Assembly (NCBI RefSeq): GCF_002736145.1
Contig: NZ_CP024160.1
Coordinates: 1,736,001-1,800,000, forward strand
DNA length: 64,000 nucleotides
Direction: 5' to 3'
Origin: Collinsella aerofaciens
Lineage (GTDB): Bacteria > Actinomycetota > Coriobacteriia > Coriobacteriales > Coriobacteriaceae
Of the stretch, positions 17,036-29,930 are shown one piece after another. Under the pieces are notes generated by a model. That model saw nothing but the letters and a program-made list of their open reading frames with translations, ran no database searches and was not told the origin of the DNA. Numbering within the stretch: the first letter of the stretch is position 1; each line of letters opens with the position of its first letter. The position numbers were made by a program, and so were the translations under genes.

Positions 17036-18142
17036 ATGACCATGTTCGCCCGCGATCTTTCCGTCGCGCACTACCGCAGCTTCGATAGTTATCGCCTTGC
17101 CCTGGACGAGGGCGTGACGATACTTGCGGGACCCAACGCGGCGGGAAAGACCAATCTCATAGAGGCGCTGCAGCTGCTGACGAGCGGCGCCTCGTTTAGG
17201 CATCCGACCGCAGCCGAGCTCGTCCATGACGGCGTGGGCTCGTGCAAGATTGAGCTGAGGCTCGAGGGCGACGGCCGCGTGCTTGATATGGGATTGAGCG
17301 CGGAGGACGGTAAGCGTTCGTTTAGCCGCAACGGCAAGAGATGCTCTGCCGCCGGTGTGCGCGGGGTTCTGCCGAGCGTGCTGTTTTGCCCCGACCATCT
17401 GGACATGGTTAAGCGAGGCGCCAGTGTGCGCCGCGCCGCCCTCGATGACTTTGGCATGCAGCTGAGCGCACGCTATGCCGATCTTGCGAGCACCTATGGG
17501 CGCTGCGTAACCCAGCGCAACGCCTTGCTCAAGGAGACCTGGTGCTGCCGCGAGATGCTCGGCGCGTGGAACGATTCGATTGCCCGCGCGGGCTCGGCCC
17601 TGCTCGTGCACCGGTTGGCCCTGCTCGACCGGCTGGCGGGTCATGTGCACACTGCCTACGGGCAAGTGGCGTCCGGTGAGGCCGCCAACGTGACCTATGC
17701 GTCCACGCTGGGGGATTTGCCCCAGGTCGAGGATCGCGAAGAGCTGAAGGGTTGGGCGTACGAGCGCATGCTGGCTGCCCTTGATGAGCACGCCGACGAG
17801 GAAATTCGCCGCGGCGTGACGTTGGTGGGACCGCACCGCGACGAGATCGAGTTCACCGTGGCGGGTCGCTCCGCCCGTTCATTTGCCAGCCAAGGTCAGC
17901 AGCGAACGTTGGTGCTGGCCTGGAAGGTGGCCGAGGTTGCCGTGGCTCGCGATGTCCTGGGCACCGCCCCGCTGCTGCTTTTGGACGACGTGATGAGCGA
18001 GCTCGACGGCGAGCGTCGCGGCGCTTTCCTGCGGCTGATCGGCGATGATATCCAGACGGTCATAACTACGACCAACCTGGGGTACTTTACCGATGACCTG
18101 CTTGATCGAGCCAAGGTGGTGAGCATGGGTGAGACGTGCTAA
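17036..18142 (+). CDS. recF: DNA replication and repair protein RecF
   Basis: SMC-like ATPase (368 residues) that helps load RecA at single-strand gaps. Walker A GPNAAGKTNL is near the N terminus (about 32-41), the ABC-type signature is in FASQGQQRTLVLAWK, and Walker B is in LLLLDDVMSELD. Two ATG codons lie close together (17036, 17042); either may be used. Its 3' end overlaps the next gene by 14 bases. Confidence 0.94.
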   Translation: MTMFARDLSVAHYRSFDSYRLALDEGVTILAGPNAAGKTNLIEALQLLTSGASFRHPTAAELVHDGVGSCKIELRLEGDGRVLDMGLSAEDGKRSFSRNGKRCSAAGVRGVLPSVLFCPDHLDMVKRGASVRRAALDDFGMQLSARYADLASTYGRCVTQRNALLKETWCCREMLGAWNDSIARAGSALLVHRLALLDRLAGHVHTAYGQVASGEAANVTYASTLGDLPQVEDREELKGWAYERMLAALDEHADEEIRRGVTLVGPHRDEIEFTVAGRSARSFASQGQQRTLVLAWKVAEVAVARDVLGTAPLLLLDDVMSELDGERRGAFLRLIGDDIQTVITTTNLGYFTDDLLDRAKVVSMGETC

Positions 18143-18692
18143 TTACGAGCGCGAGAGCGAAACGGTCGCCTTCAGCGGGTTTTTGAACGCAGAGCGCCAG
18201 CGCATCTTGGCGGCTGCGACCCCTGAGCGCCGCGCGCAGATGGAGGCCGCCGAGGAGTCGCGCACGGTCTATCGCGCATGGAACGCTGTGTGCTCGGGCA
18301 CGCGCGAGGGACGGCATGTGACGGGACTGCGCTACCTGCCCGAGTCCAATGAGCTGCTGGTGTATCTCGACTCGCCCTCGTGGACGCAGGAAATGACGCT
18401 GTTGCGCGAGATCATCCGCGCGCGCATGGAGCGCGCCGGTGCGCATGTGGACGGCCTGGTGTTCAAAACCACCGCGCCCGGTCACACGCCGCCCGCCGCC
18501 AAGGAACGCCTGCGCCCGGCGCCGACCGAGCGACCGCCGGCCCCGCACGCCGACCTAAGTGAGGCCGAGCGTACCGAGATCGAGTGCCAAGTGGCGCCCA
18601 TCGAAGACCAAAAACTGCGCGAGGCCCTCGAGAATGCCATGAGAGCCAGTGCTGAGTGGGCCAAGGGCGTGCAAAGCAAAAAAGAGCCTTAA
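18129..18692 (+). CDS. DUF721 / DciA-like protein
   Basis: 187-residue protein whose first ~100 residues fit the DUF721 fold (YRAWNAVCSG...HVTGLRYLPESNELLVYLDSPSWTQEMTLLREII). DUF721 includes DciA, the loader or partner of DnaB in bacteria lacking DnaC/DnaI. Actinobacteria keep it between recF and gyrB, as here. The remainder is a Pro/Ala-rich linker and an acidic helix. Proposed GTG start inside the recF end; translational coupling is likely. A terminator follows. Confidence 0.78.
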   Translation: MRRANYERESETVAFSGFLNAERQRILAAATPERRAQMEAAEESRTVYRAWNAVCSGTREGRHVTGLRYLPESNELLVYLDSPSWTQEMTLLREIIRARMERAGAHVDGLVFKTTAPGHTPPAAKERLRPAPTERPPAPHADLSEAERTEIECQVAPIEDQKLREALENAMRASAEWAKGVQSKKEP

Positions 18693-18720
18693 ATCGCATC
18701 TGGTGGCCTTGTAGAGCCAA

Positions 18721-18748
18721 ATACCCTCGTTCCCGAGGGTATTTTTTT
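18721..18748 (+). terminator. Terminator after recF-dciA
   Basis: ATACCCTCG stem paired with CGAGGGTAT followed by seven T. It separates the dnaA-dnaN-recF unit from gyrBA. Confidence 0.9.
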
Positions 18749-18755
18749 ACGATAA

Positions 18756-20828
<2,073 letters not shown>

Positions 20829-20839
20829 GAGGAGGTAAC

Positions 20840-23575
20840 GTGGCAGACGATATCAACAATAACGAGGGTATGGGCGAGGCCGGCGATGCCGGCATGCCCG
20901 ACGATCTGAAGCGCCTGCTTGCCCGTGCTGAGCAGGGCGAGGACGGCGATCCTGACGCCTATAACCCCGATGCCGATGATGACGAGGAAGAGGACGACGA
21001 CGGCGAGCTCGAGGAGAGCTTTGGCGAAGTCGATCGCGGCGCCTCGGCCGGCGAGGATATCAATGGCGGCCAGCTCCAGATTTCGGAGTTCGGTCGCGAG
21101 ATGAAGCAGTCGTTTATCGAGTATTCGATGTCGGTCATCACGGCGCGCGCCCTGCCGGATGTGCGCGATGGCTTAAAGCCGGTGCACCGCCGCATCCTGT
21201 ACGCAATGAACGAGAGTGGCATCTACCCCAACCGCCCACACAAGAAGTCGGCCTGGACGGTCGGCGAAGTTATCGGTAAGTACCACCCGCATGGCGACTT
21301 CGCGGTCTATGAGGCCATGGTCCGCCTGGCGCAGTGGTTCTCTATGCGCACGCCGCTCATCGACGGTCACGGCAACTTCGGCAACATCGACGGCGACGGC
21401 GCGGCAGCCATGCGTTACACCGAGAGCCGCCTGGCCAAGCCCGCCATGGAACTGCTGCGTGACCTGCAGAAGGATACCGTCGACTGGCAGCCCAACTACG
21501 ACGAATCGCTCGCCGAGCCCGTGGCACTGCCTGCACGCTTCCCCAACCTGCTGGTCAACGGTAGCCAGGGCATCGCCGTCGGCATGGCCACCAACATCGC
21601 CCCGCACAACCTCACCGAGGCGATCGAGGCCACCTGCTACCTGATCGATAATCCCGACGCCACTGTCGACGAGCTCATGCAGATCATGCCCGGTCCGGAC
21701 TTCCCCACCGGCGCCATCATCATGGGCAGCGCCGGCATTAAGCAGAGCTACGAGACCGGCCGCGGCTCCATTACCGTGCGCGCCAAGGCACATGTGGAGT
21801 CCACCAAGACCGGCCGCAACCGCCTGGTCTTTACCGAGATTCCCTACATGGTCAACAAGGGCACCCTGCAGGAGAAGATCGCCCAGCTCGTCAACGACAA
21901 GCGCATCGAGGGCATCTCGGACATGCGCGATGAGTCCAACCAGAAGGGCATCCGTCTGGTCATCGAGCTCAAGAAGGGCGTCATTCCGCAGGTCGTGCTC
22001 AACAACCTGTATAAGTACACCTCGCTGCAGACGACCTTCGGCGCCAACAACCTGGCGCTCGTCAACGGCGTTCCCAAATGCCTGAGCCTGCGCGAGATGC
22101 TGCAGCACTACATCGATCACCAGGTCGACGTCGTCACCCGCCGCACCCGCTTCGACCTTAAGAAGGCCCAGGCCCGCGCGCATATCCTCGAAGGCTACCT
22201 GATGGCTCTCGACCATATCGACGAGGTCATCAGCATCATCCGTTCCTCGCAGACCGATTCCGAGGCCAGCAGCCGCCTGATCGAGCGCTTTGGCTTTACG
22301 CCCGAGCAGACCACGGCCATCCTCGAGATGAAGCTGCGCCGACTGACCGGCCTGGAGCGCGACAAGATTCAGGAAGAGCTGGACGGCCTGCGCCGCGCCA
22401 TCGCCTACTACGAGGACCTGCTGGCGCACGAGGAGAAGATCCTGGGCGTCATTAAGGAAGAGATGCGCGAGATCTCCAAGAAATTTGGCGATAAGCGTCG
22501 CACCGAGATCAGCCAGGTCGAGAAGGACCTGGACGTCGAGGACCTCATTGCCGACGAGGACATGGTCGTGACCATCACCCACACCGGCTATGTCAAGCGC
22601 ATCCCGGTGGCCGCCTACCGCGCCCAGAAACGCGGCGGCAAGGGCGTGTCGGGCGTCAACCTCAAAGAGGACGATGTCATCGACGAGATGTTCATCGCGT
22701 CCACGCACGAGTACGTGCTGTTCTTCTCGAGCAAGGGCAAGGTCTATCGCCTGAAGGTGCACGAGCTGCCGGTGGGCACGCGCCAGGCGCGCGGTACCGC
22801 GATCGTCAACCTGCTGCCCTTCGAGGAGGGCGAGAAGATCGCGAGCGTCATCAGCTGCCGCGAGTTCCCTGCCGACGAGTACCTGATGTTTGCCACCAAG
22901 AGCGGCATGGTCAAGAAGACCGTGATGAGCGCATATGACCGCAGCCGTCGCGACGGCCTGATCGCTATCAACCTGCGTGACGACGACGCGCTGCTGAACG
23001 TGCGCCGCGTGCGCGAGGGCGACAAGATTATCCTAGCCACCACCGCGGGCAAGGCGATCATGTTCTCCGAGGAGCAAGTGCGCGCTACCGGCCGCGATAC
23101 CAGCGGCGTTCGCGGTATCGGTATGAAGGACGGCGTGAGCGTTCTGGGCATGGAAGTCACTAACGGCAACGGCGATCTGTTTGTCATCACCGAGCGCGGC
23201 TACGGCAAGCGCACACCGGTTGCGGACTACCCGGAGCAGAATCGCGGCGGCCAGGGTGTCTACACCATCCAGATGACCGAGCGTAAGGGTAACCTCGCGG
23301 CCATGAAGACGGTGGGCCCGCAGCACGAGCTGTTCATCGTGACGGAGGGCGCGACGGTCATTCGCGTCAAGACCGATGAGATTAGCCAGACTGGCCGCGC
23401 CACCCAGGGCGTCAAGATGATGACCGTCGACGACAACGACCGCATCTGCGCCGTAGCCCGCATGACGGCCGCCAAGGAGAAGCCCGAAGGCGCCGAGGCC
23501 GCAGCCGACACCGAAGAGGCCCCAGTCGACCTAGGCGACGGCAACGACATGCCAGAAAATCTCCTAGACGAGTAA
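20840..23575 (+). CDS. gyrA: DNA gyrase subunit A, with acidic N-terminal extension and Phe at the QRDR serine position
   Basis: Breakage-reunion subunit (911 residues), GTG start after GAGGAGG. The catalytic core begins near residue 80 ([20 protein letters not shown]), so about 75 residues are an extra, very acidic leader containing [16 protein letters not shown]. The active-site Tyr is in [10 protein letters not shown]. The C-terminal gyrase box appears as QKRGGKG. In the quinolone-resistance region the usual GDSAVY reads GDFAVYE: codon TTC at 21299-21301 gives Phe where E. coli GyrA has Ser83, a substitution known to cause fluoroquinolone resistance. Glu at the position of Asp87 is normal for many Gram-positives. 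Confidence 0.95.
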   Translation: MADDINNNEGMGEAGDAGMPDDLKRLLARAEQGEDGDPDAYNPDADDDEEEDDDGELEESFGEVDRGASAGEDINGGQLQISEFGREMKQSFIEYSMSVITARALPDVRDGLKPVHRRILYAMNESGIYPNRPHKKSAWTVGEVIGKYHPHGDFAVYEAMVRLAQWFSMRTPLIDGHGNFGNIDGDGAAAMRYTESRLAKPAMELLRDLQKDTVDWQPNYDESLAEPVALPARFPNLLVNGSQGIAVGMATNIAPHNLTEAIEATCYLIDNPDATVDELMQIMPGPDFPTGAIIMGSAGIKQSYETGRGSITVRAKAHVESTKTGRNRLVFTEIPYMVNKGTLQEKIAQLVNDKRIEGISDMRDESNQKGIRLVIELKKGVIPQVVLNNLYKYTSLQTTFGANNLALVNGVPKCLSLREMLQHYIDHQVDVVTRRTRFDLKKAQARAHILEGYLMALDHIDEVISIIRSSQTDSEASSRLIERFGFTPEQTTAILEMKLRRLTGLERDKIQEELDGLRRAIAYYEDLLAHEEKILGVIKEEMREISKKFGDKRRTEISQVEKDLDVEDLIADEDMVVTITHTGYVKRIPVAAYRAQKRGGKGVSGVNLKEDDVIDEMFIASTHEYVLFFSSKGKVYRLKVHELPVGTRQARGTAIVNLLPFEEGEKIASVISCREFPADEYLMFATKSGMVKKTVMSAYDRSRRDGLIAINLRDDDALLNVRRVREGDKIILATTAGKAIMFSEEQVRATGRDTSGVRGIGMKDGVSVLGMEVTNGNGDLFVITERGYGKRTPVADYPEQNRGGQGVYTIQMTERKGNLAAMKTVGPQHELFIVTEGATVIRVKTDEISQTGRATQGVKMMTVDDNDRICAVARMTAAKEKPEGAEAAADTEEAPVDLGDGNDMPENLLDE

Positions 23576-23615
23576 GAGGCCCTAGCTGGTAGAAAATATC
23601 AGACCCCATATATCG

Positions 23616-23648
23616 GCGGTCGGCGCACTGCGCGCCGACCGCTTTTTT
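23616..23648 (+). terminator. gyrA terminator
   Basis: Stem GCGGTCGGCGC paired with GCGCCGACCGC, then six T. Confidence 0.92.
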
Positions 23649-23664
23649 GACAATCGTGGAACCT

Positions 23665-23800
23665 GTGTCTGACGGGCGGGCGGGATGGGTTAGGTTTGTC
23701 GCGAGTTCCGCACGCAAAGAAGGCCACTTAATGTGGCCTTCGTCTTGCGCAGGACTGTCCGAGCAGCAAACCTAACCCATCCCGCCCGCCCGTCAGACAC
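23665..23800. repeat. Long intergenic inverted repeat with inner hairpin
   Basis: Two perfect 34-bp arms (23665-23698 and 23767-23800) enclose 68 bases that contain a smaller hairpin around AAGGCCAC/GTGGCCTT (about 23719-23741). GC-rich arms of the type GACGGGCGGGCGGGATGGG. No open frame inside. It may be a mobile palindromic element or MITE inserted after gyrA. It fills most of the 295-base gap between gyrA and the tRNAs. Confidence 0.8.
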
Positions 23801-23870
23801 GCCCCCAAAGATTTTCAAAAAAGTTGTTGACGCGCGCGTAACGACTCGTCTAATATATCCCTTGCGCGAT

Positions 23871-23947
23871 GGACCTGTAGCTCAGTTGGTTAGAGCGTCC
23901 GGCTGATAACCGGGAGGTCACAAGTTCGAATCTTGTCAGGTCCACCA
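23871..23947 (+). tRNA. tRNA-Ile (GAU), copy 1
   Basis: 77-base cloverleaf with acceptor GGACCTG pairing with CAGGTCC, anticodon loop CTGATAA (anticodon GAT), T-loop TTCGAAT, and encoded CCA. Confidence 0.96.
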
Positions 23948-23960
23948 CTTTCTTTCGCAA

Positions 23961-24001
23961 TAAACACCCCAGCGAGAGCCGAGTCGCCGCTGGGGTGTTT
24001 A
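23961..24001 (+). terminator. Hairpin between tRNA-Ile and tRNA-Ala
   Basis: Perfect 14-bp stem (23961-23974 with 23988-24001), weak T tail. It may end the first tRNA-Ile transcript or serve as a processing structure. Confidence 0.7.
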
Positions 24002-24014
24002 TTACTGTCTCCGT

Positions 24015-24090
24015 GGGGGTTTAGCTCAGCTGGGAGAGCGCGGGCTTTGCAAGCCTGAGGTCAGGGGTTCGATCCCCCTAACCTCCACCA
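24015..24090 (+). tRNA. tRNA-Ala (UGC)
   Basis: 76 bases with the hallmark G3:U70 pair of tRNA-Ala, anticodon loop TTTGCAA (anticodon TGC) and encoded CCA. Confidence 0.96.
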
Positions 24091-24094
24091 TGAT

Positions 24095-24171
24095 GGACCT
24101 GTAGCTCAGTTGGTTAGAGCGTCCGGCTGATAACCGGGAGGTCACAAGTTCGAATCTTGTCAGGTCCACCA
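24095..24171 (+). tRNA. tRNA-Ile (GAU), copy 2
   Basis: Identical to the first tRNA-Ile over all 77 bases. It starts four bases after tRNA-Ala. Confidence 0.96.
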
Positions 24172-24185
24172 TCAAAACCGTGAAG

Positions 24186-24216
24186 AGCCTCGAGGCAATT
24201 GCCTCGAGGCTTTTTT
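24186..24216 (+). terminator. Terminator of the Ala-Ile tRNA unit
   Basis: Palindrome AGCCTCGAGGC with its reverse complement, then six T. Confidence 0.9.
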
Positions 24217-24356
24217 CTTACCTACTGAAAGTAGTCAAAAAGGCCCCGTCCCAAATTAACTACTTTGATTTTGTGTGCTGTGCGAAAGTTTGGGTAGTAT
24301 AGCTATTCAATGCGGCGGGCTGCCGCGTGTTAACCGCTACGTACCGGAGGTGTTCC

Positions 24357-24857
24357 ATGGTTCGTGTCGACATAGAGACCATCGTCATGGCCGCCGGTCC
24401 CGTGCCATCGCTTATCGTGCTTCGTGAGCGCAGCAGCAAATCGGACTCGCCCGCGCCACTGCGTTCCCTTTCCATTCAGACTGGTTCGTTTGAAGCTGCT
24501 GCCATCAGCCGCGGCATCGATAGCGGCCGCGCCGAGCGCCCGATTACCCATGACCTGCTGCTCGATACCGTTGACGCCCTGGGCGCCAAACTCGAGCGCA
24601 TCGAGATCGTTCGCGCCGAGCCGCCGGTGTTCTACGCGACGATCGTCGTACTGGCCGATGGCGAGGAGCGCAAGATCGACGCCCGCCCCAGTGACGCCAT
24701 TGCCCTTGCCGTGCGCAGCAATGCCCCCATGTTTGTGGAGGACGACATCATGAATCGCCTGGGTACTGTTTCTACCCACGCCGAGGAAGTCGACGACGAG
24801 CAAGAGTTCGAGAAGTTCGACGAGTTCGTCCATACGCTCTCCCCCGATGACTTCTAA
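24357..24857 (+). CDS. Bifunctional nuclease (BFN/DUF151) domain protein
   Basis: 166 residues. The first ~135 form the DUF151 (BFN) domain: GPVPSLIVLRER, then AAAISRGIDSGRAERPITHDLLLDTVDALGAKLERIEI and DARPSDAIALAVRSNAPMFV, the family's most conserved stretch. An acidic tail (EEVDDEQEFEKFDEF) follows. The plant protein in this family has RNase and DNase activity; bacterial roles are unclear. Start at the ATG following CGGAGG. It heads a unit with the next two unknown genes. Confidence 0.88.
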   Translation: MVRVDIETIVMAAGPVPSLIVLRERSSKSDSPAPLRSLSIQTGSFEAAAISRGIDSGRAERPITHDLLLDTVDALGAKLERIEIVRAEPPVFYATIVVLADGEERKIDARPSDAIALAVRSNAPMFVEDDIMNRLGTVSTHAEEVDDEQEFEKFDEFVHTLSPDDF

Positions 24858-24890
24858 ATGCGGGGCGGCAGAGTTGCGGAGTGTTCGCTG

Positions 24891-25247
24891 ATGGCCGGCG
24901 GTATGTCGGCTGAGGCGGCGGCCATTGCGCGCGAGGCCCAGATGCGCTCGGAGGCTTCTGAGGCGGCACGCATTGCCTATGTGACGCAGGCCCGCACGCT
25001 TCGCGAGCGCCGCGGCTCGTTTATCAAGATGGTTGTCGTCTCCGCCCTTGTCGCGGCAATCTGCTCGCGCCTTCGTGGTACAGTTGGTGCGCTTGGGTTT
25101 TCGATTTCAACAGGCTTGGTAATCTGGGGTGTGGTCGATGCAGTAATGCTGACCAACCAGATCAAGGTACTCGACAAGCGCGCGATGGATATGATGCGCG
25201 CCCGCGACGCTGCCGCCAAGATCGCCGCCGAGGCACAGGAACTGTAA
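24891..25247 (+). CDS. Unknown small membrane protein
   Basis: 118 residues with no family recognised. An N-terminal charged helix rich in Ala/Glu/Arg, then two predicted membrane segments (about MVVVSALVAAICSRL and GALGFSISTGLVIWGVVDAVML), and a C-terminal charged helix. Both ends are probably coiled and on the same side of the membrane. The ATG at 24891 is preceded by GGAG at nine bases; an in-frame ATG at 24858, just after the preceding stop, lacks such a site. Confidence 0.6.
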   Translation: MAGGMSAEAAAIAREAQMRSEASEAARIAYVTQARTLRERRGSFIKMVVVSALVAAICSRLRGTVGALGFSISTGLVIWGVVDAVMLTNQIKVLDKRAMDMMRARDAAAKIAAEAQEL

Positions 25248-25277
25248 CGACGCCAGACTCGATGGGAAGGTCTAAAG

Positions 25278-25727
25278 ATGGCACAGGATATGCAGGACGC
25301 CGGTAACGTCTCCGCCGAGCTCGACGCCATGGTGTGTGACCTGATTGGTGCGTTCTTGGACGACCTTGCCGCCGGCGAGAATCCGGGCGTAGTTGTGGCG
25401 ATCGAGGACGCTGCTTCCAACCGATATCTGGCGGCGCTCGACGAGGACGGCGAAGAGGCGTGCCTCGAGGCGGCCACCAACTTTATCTCCGAGCACAAGA
25501 TGGGTCTTAAGGACGAGGGCCTGGGCCGCATCGCCCGCTATGCCATCGGCTACACCGGTTGTGTCGAAATTGACGGCGGCTATCACGACGCCTTACTCGT
25601 GAGCTTCTTCGAAACCACGCTCGAGAGCGGTTTTTCGGCATACGTGCTGTATGAGGGCATGGGCGCCGGCGATGGTTTTATGTGGAGCGACCCTGAACCT
25701 GCAGGTGAGGAAACCCCTCTTATCTAA
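25278..25727 (+). CDS. Unknown acidic cytoplasmic protein
   Basis: 149 residues, rich in Asp/Glu, no signal or membrane segment, no family recognised. It contains regular helix and strand patterns (LDAMVCDLIGAFLDDLAAG; VVVAIEDAASNRYLAALDEDG). AAGG precedes the ATG. It is 30 bases after the membrane protein gene and upstream of typA, probably in one unit with the BFN-domain gene. Confidence 0.65.
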   Translation: MAQDMQDAGNVSAELDAMVCDLIGAFLDDLAAGENPGVVVAIEDAASNRYLAALDEDGEEACLEAATNFISEHKMGLKDEGLGRIARYAIGYTGCVEIDGGYHDALLVSFFETTLESGFSAYVLYEGMGAGDGFMWSDPEPAGEETPLI

Positions 25728-25844
25728 AATCGCTAAAATAAACGAGTTTTCGGTAAAAGGCTCAATATTCCCGCTGAGCGTTGTATCGCTGGGCGGGCCG
25801 CATACGCGTGCCGTTTGTATATGGATAGAAGATAGGGGAACTAC

Positions 25845-27683
<1,839 letters not shown>

Positions 27684-27709
27684 GCGCTGAGCTTTATAGC
27701 GACTAACAA

Positions 27710-27745
27710 GAAAGGGCGTCGACCGCAATGGTCGACGCCCTTTTT
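27710..27745 (+). terminator. typA terminator
   Basis: 13-bp stem (27711-27723 with 27729-27741), five-base loop, T tail. Confidence 0.92.
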
Positions 27746-27803
27746 GGTGCAAGGGGACAGGTTGCTTTGCACCACCATAAAGGTGCCTGTCCCCTTTATG
27801 GTG
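27745..27803. repeat. Cluster of overlapping alternative hairpins
   Basis: Three stems share bases: GGTGCAA with TTGCACC (27745-27772), AGGGGACAGG with CCTGTCCCCT (27751-27794), and CCACCATAAAGG with CCTTTATGGTGG (27771-27803). The last two overlap by three bases and so compete. It lies between two converging genes. Confidence 0.65.
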
Positions 27804-27811
27804 GTTGGCGG

Positions 27812-28957
27812 CTAAGCGGTGGGGAGTTCTGGCGTGTTAGCCGGCTGCTGCGGCTTGAGGTGGGCGTTGCGCCAGATGATCTGGATAACGTAGCCGAGCA
27901 TAAAGACAAAGGCCACGCCGCTGATGAAGCTGCCTACGAGGGGAAGCCCCGTGAGGGCGCCTGCGATTACGCCACCAACGGCTGCCATGGCGTAGCGGTT
28001 CTGGCTGTGTCCGACCATGCGCGCGATTGCGCACCCTGCAAAGGCACTCGATACCAGCGCGATGCCAATAACACCGCACATGAGGGCTCCGGCAAGCGAC
28101 AGACCAGCGATAGAGATAATTAGCAGTAGGACGGCGGGGACGATAGCGACCGTGCCCAGAAGACCGCTCACCCACAGGGGCATGGGGCGCTGGTGGAGCA
28201 TACCGGCGGCGCTGGCAGTCGCGCGCGGAAAGACGAGCTCGAGCAGTAGAGCGACAAAGCAGGTCGAGAGTGCCGCGGCGACGATACCGCCGATGACATC
28301 GTTAACGGTGGAAGTATCCTCGTTCTCGGTGCGGTCGATCTTGAGCGCGCCGACCTCGGCTCCCGCGGCGCGCTCGGGGTCCTCGGAAACATGGGCGTTC
28401 ACGGTGCCGGTGATGTGGGCGTTCTTGCCCAGGATGAGCTTATCGGCCCAAACCTCGACATCGCCCTCGACGGTGCCATCGATAGTCACCGTATCGCCCG
28501 CAAGCGCTGCCGACTTGGTAGAGCCGCGCAGGGCAACCGTCTCGCCTATCGCATAGAAACAGTTGGCGGTGCTGTCGGAATTGAGCACGACATGCTGGCC
28601 GGCAACGGTCACGCTGCCATCAACCGTAGTCTTGGCAATGTCGATGGTGCGCGCCGCCAAGCGGACGGCGCCGCCCACCGTGCAGTCGCGGATGGAGAGG
28701 CTCTCGCCTGCTGCAATTATGTCGCGGCCGATGGGCGCATCGTCCAAGTTGAGGGCCTGACCTGCCCAGTACAGGTCACCTTCGACGCCGGACGAATTGG
28801 CGTCATTGTCGGTCGCAAGTACGTTGCCTGCGGTGTCTGTGCCGGCAAACGACGCCGTGGGAAGTGCGGTGACCGCTAGGGCGACGAGCGCGAATAGGAT
28901 CGTGATGCGGACCCACGCTTTACGGCGCTGGGTCGACGGGAATTGATTACAGGGCAT
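27812..28957 (-). CDS. Bactofilin-like polymer-forming domain protein with C-terminal membrane segments
   Basis: 381 residues. An N-terminal signal-like segment (WVRITILFALVALAVTALPTASFA) is followed by a right-handed beta-repeat region (about 45-205: DIIAAGESLSIRDCTVGGAVRLAARTI and similar rungs) like bactofilin/polymer-forming cytoskeletal domains, and then about four membrane segments (230-365). The repeat region would face outside the membrane if the first segment is cleaved or spans once. Start at the ATG at 28957 after GAAGGA; a farther ATG exists upstream. Role unknown, perhaps an envelope scaffold. Confidence 0.7.
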   Translation of the reverse strand: MPCNQFPSTQRRKAWVRITILFALVALAVTALPTASFAGTDTAGNVLATDNDANSSGVEGDLYWAGQALNLDDAPIGRDIIAAGESLSIRDCTVGGAVRLAARTIDIAKTTVDGSVTVAGQHVVLNSDSTANCFYAIGETVALRGSTKSAALAGDTVTIDGTVEGDVEVWADKLILGKNAHITGTVNAHVSEDPERAAGAEVGALKIDRTENEDTSTVNDVIGGIVAAALSTCFVALLLELVFPRATASAAGMLHQRPMPLWVSGLLGTVAIVPAVLLLIISIAGLSLAGALMCGVIGIALVSSAFAGCAIARMVGHSQNRYAMAAVGGVIAGALTGLPLVGSFISGVAFVFMLGYVIQIIWRNAHLKPQQPANTPELPTA

Positions 28958-29063
28958 AGTGAATCCTTCGTCAGATGCTCGACATACACCTAACAGGGTA
29001 CCCAACGCGTGGGCGCTCTAAAAGAACCTCTCGGTTGCATTTCGAAGGGTCGTGCCGTGCTGT

Positions 29064-29753
29064 TTACTTTTTGCGGTGCAAGAAGCGCGCGATGTCTTCC
29101 TCGGTGGGGCTTTTGATGTCAAAGCGCAGCGAGAGCCAGCGCAGACCCATGGTCACGACGACGCATACGACCAGCGCGGCGACATTGCTCATGATGCCGC
29201 TCATAACGAGACACACATAGCTTGTCGATCCGGCGATGGCGGCGATGGCATAAAAGTTAGTACGTTGGAAAATGCCCGGAACCACGCCCATAAAGCCGTC
29301 GCGCAGCATGCCGCCGCCCACCGCGGTGAAAAAGCCCATCATGATGCACACCGCCGGCGCAAAGCCGTAGACCAGCGCCTTGTCTGCTCCAGTGGCGGCG
29401 TAGATACCGACCGAGATGATGTCGAGCAGGGGAATGAGTTTTTCGGGTTTGTCGACGATTGCCGGGAAAATATAGATGATGGCTGCCGTGGCAATGGAAA
29501 GCGGCAGCGCCATTGGCTGGTTGAGGATGTAGACGTTGCCCACCTGCAGCGTCATGTCGCGTAAAAGACCGCCGCCCAAGCCACAGACCACGGCGAGCGC
29601 AACTGCACCCACCAGGTCGAGTTTGTGCTCGCGCGCGACCAACACGCCCGAGATTGAAGCCGCGACGACGGCGAACATTTCGAGCCAAAACGGGATGGCG
29701 ACCATGGCATCCGTGGCGTGTGAGGTAACGGTCATAGCGGCGACGACGGGCAA
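29064..29753 (-). CDS. UPF0126 / TRIC-family membrane protein
   Basis: About 230 residues with seven predicted membrane segments in two related halves, each carrying a GGG-LRD motif (GLGGGLLRDM and AVGGGMLRDG), the signature of UPF0126 proteins related to TRIC cation channels. I favour the TTG at 29753 (AAAGGA seven bases upstream); an ATG at 29735 is a close alternative. The open frame continues upstream but codes for an unlikely Pro-rich leader. Confidence 0.8.
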   Translation of the reverse strand: MPVVAAMTVTSHATDAMVAIPFWLEMFAVVAASISGVLVAREHKLDLVGAVALAVVCGLGGGLLRDMTLQVGNVYILNQPMALPLSIATAAIIYIFPAIVDKPEKLIPLLDIISVGIYAATGADKALVYGFAPAVCIMMGFFTAVGGGMLRDGFMGVVPGIFQRTNFYAIAAIAGSTSYVCLVMSGIMSNVAALVVCVVVTMGLRWLSLRFDIKSPTEEDIARFLHRKK

Positions 29754-29930
29754 GATGGGGTCCTTTGGATTACGGATTTGGACAATGCCCGTACATAGTA
29801 CATGTTCGGCGCCGATTGCGACCCTATTGCTCGGCAAACGGTCGGGACTGGATGCGGGCGTAGGTTCCATGTTTGGGGATCTGGGTTGATGCTGAACGCG
29901 ATGGGGGCGTGGTTGAATAGGAGGGATGTC

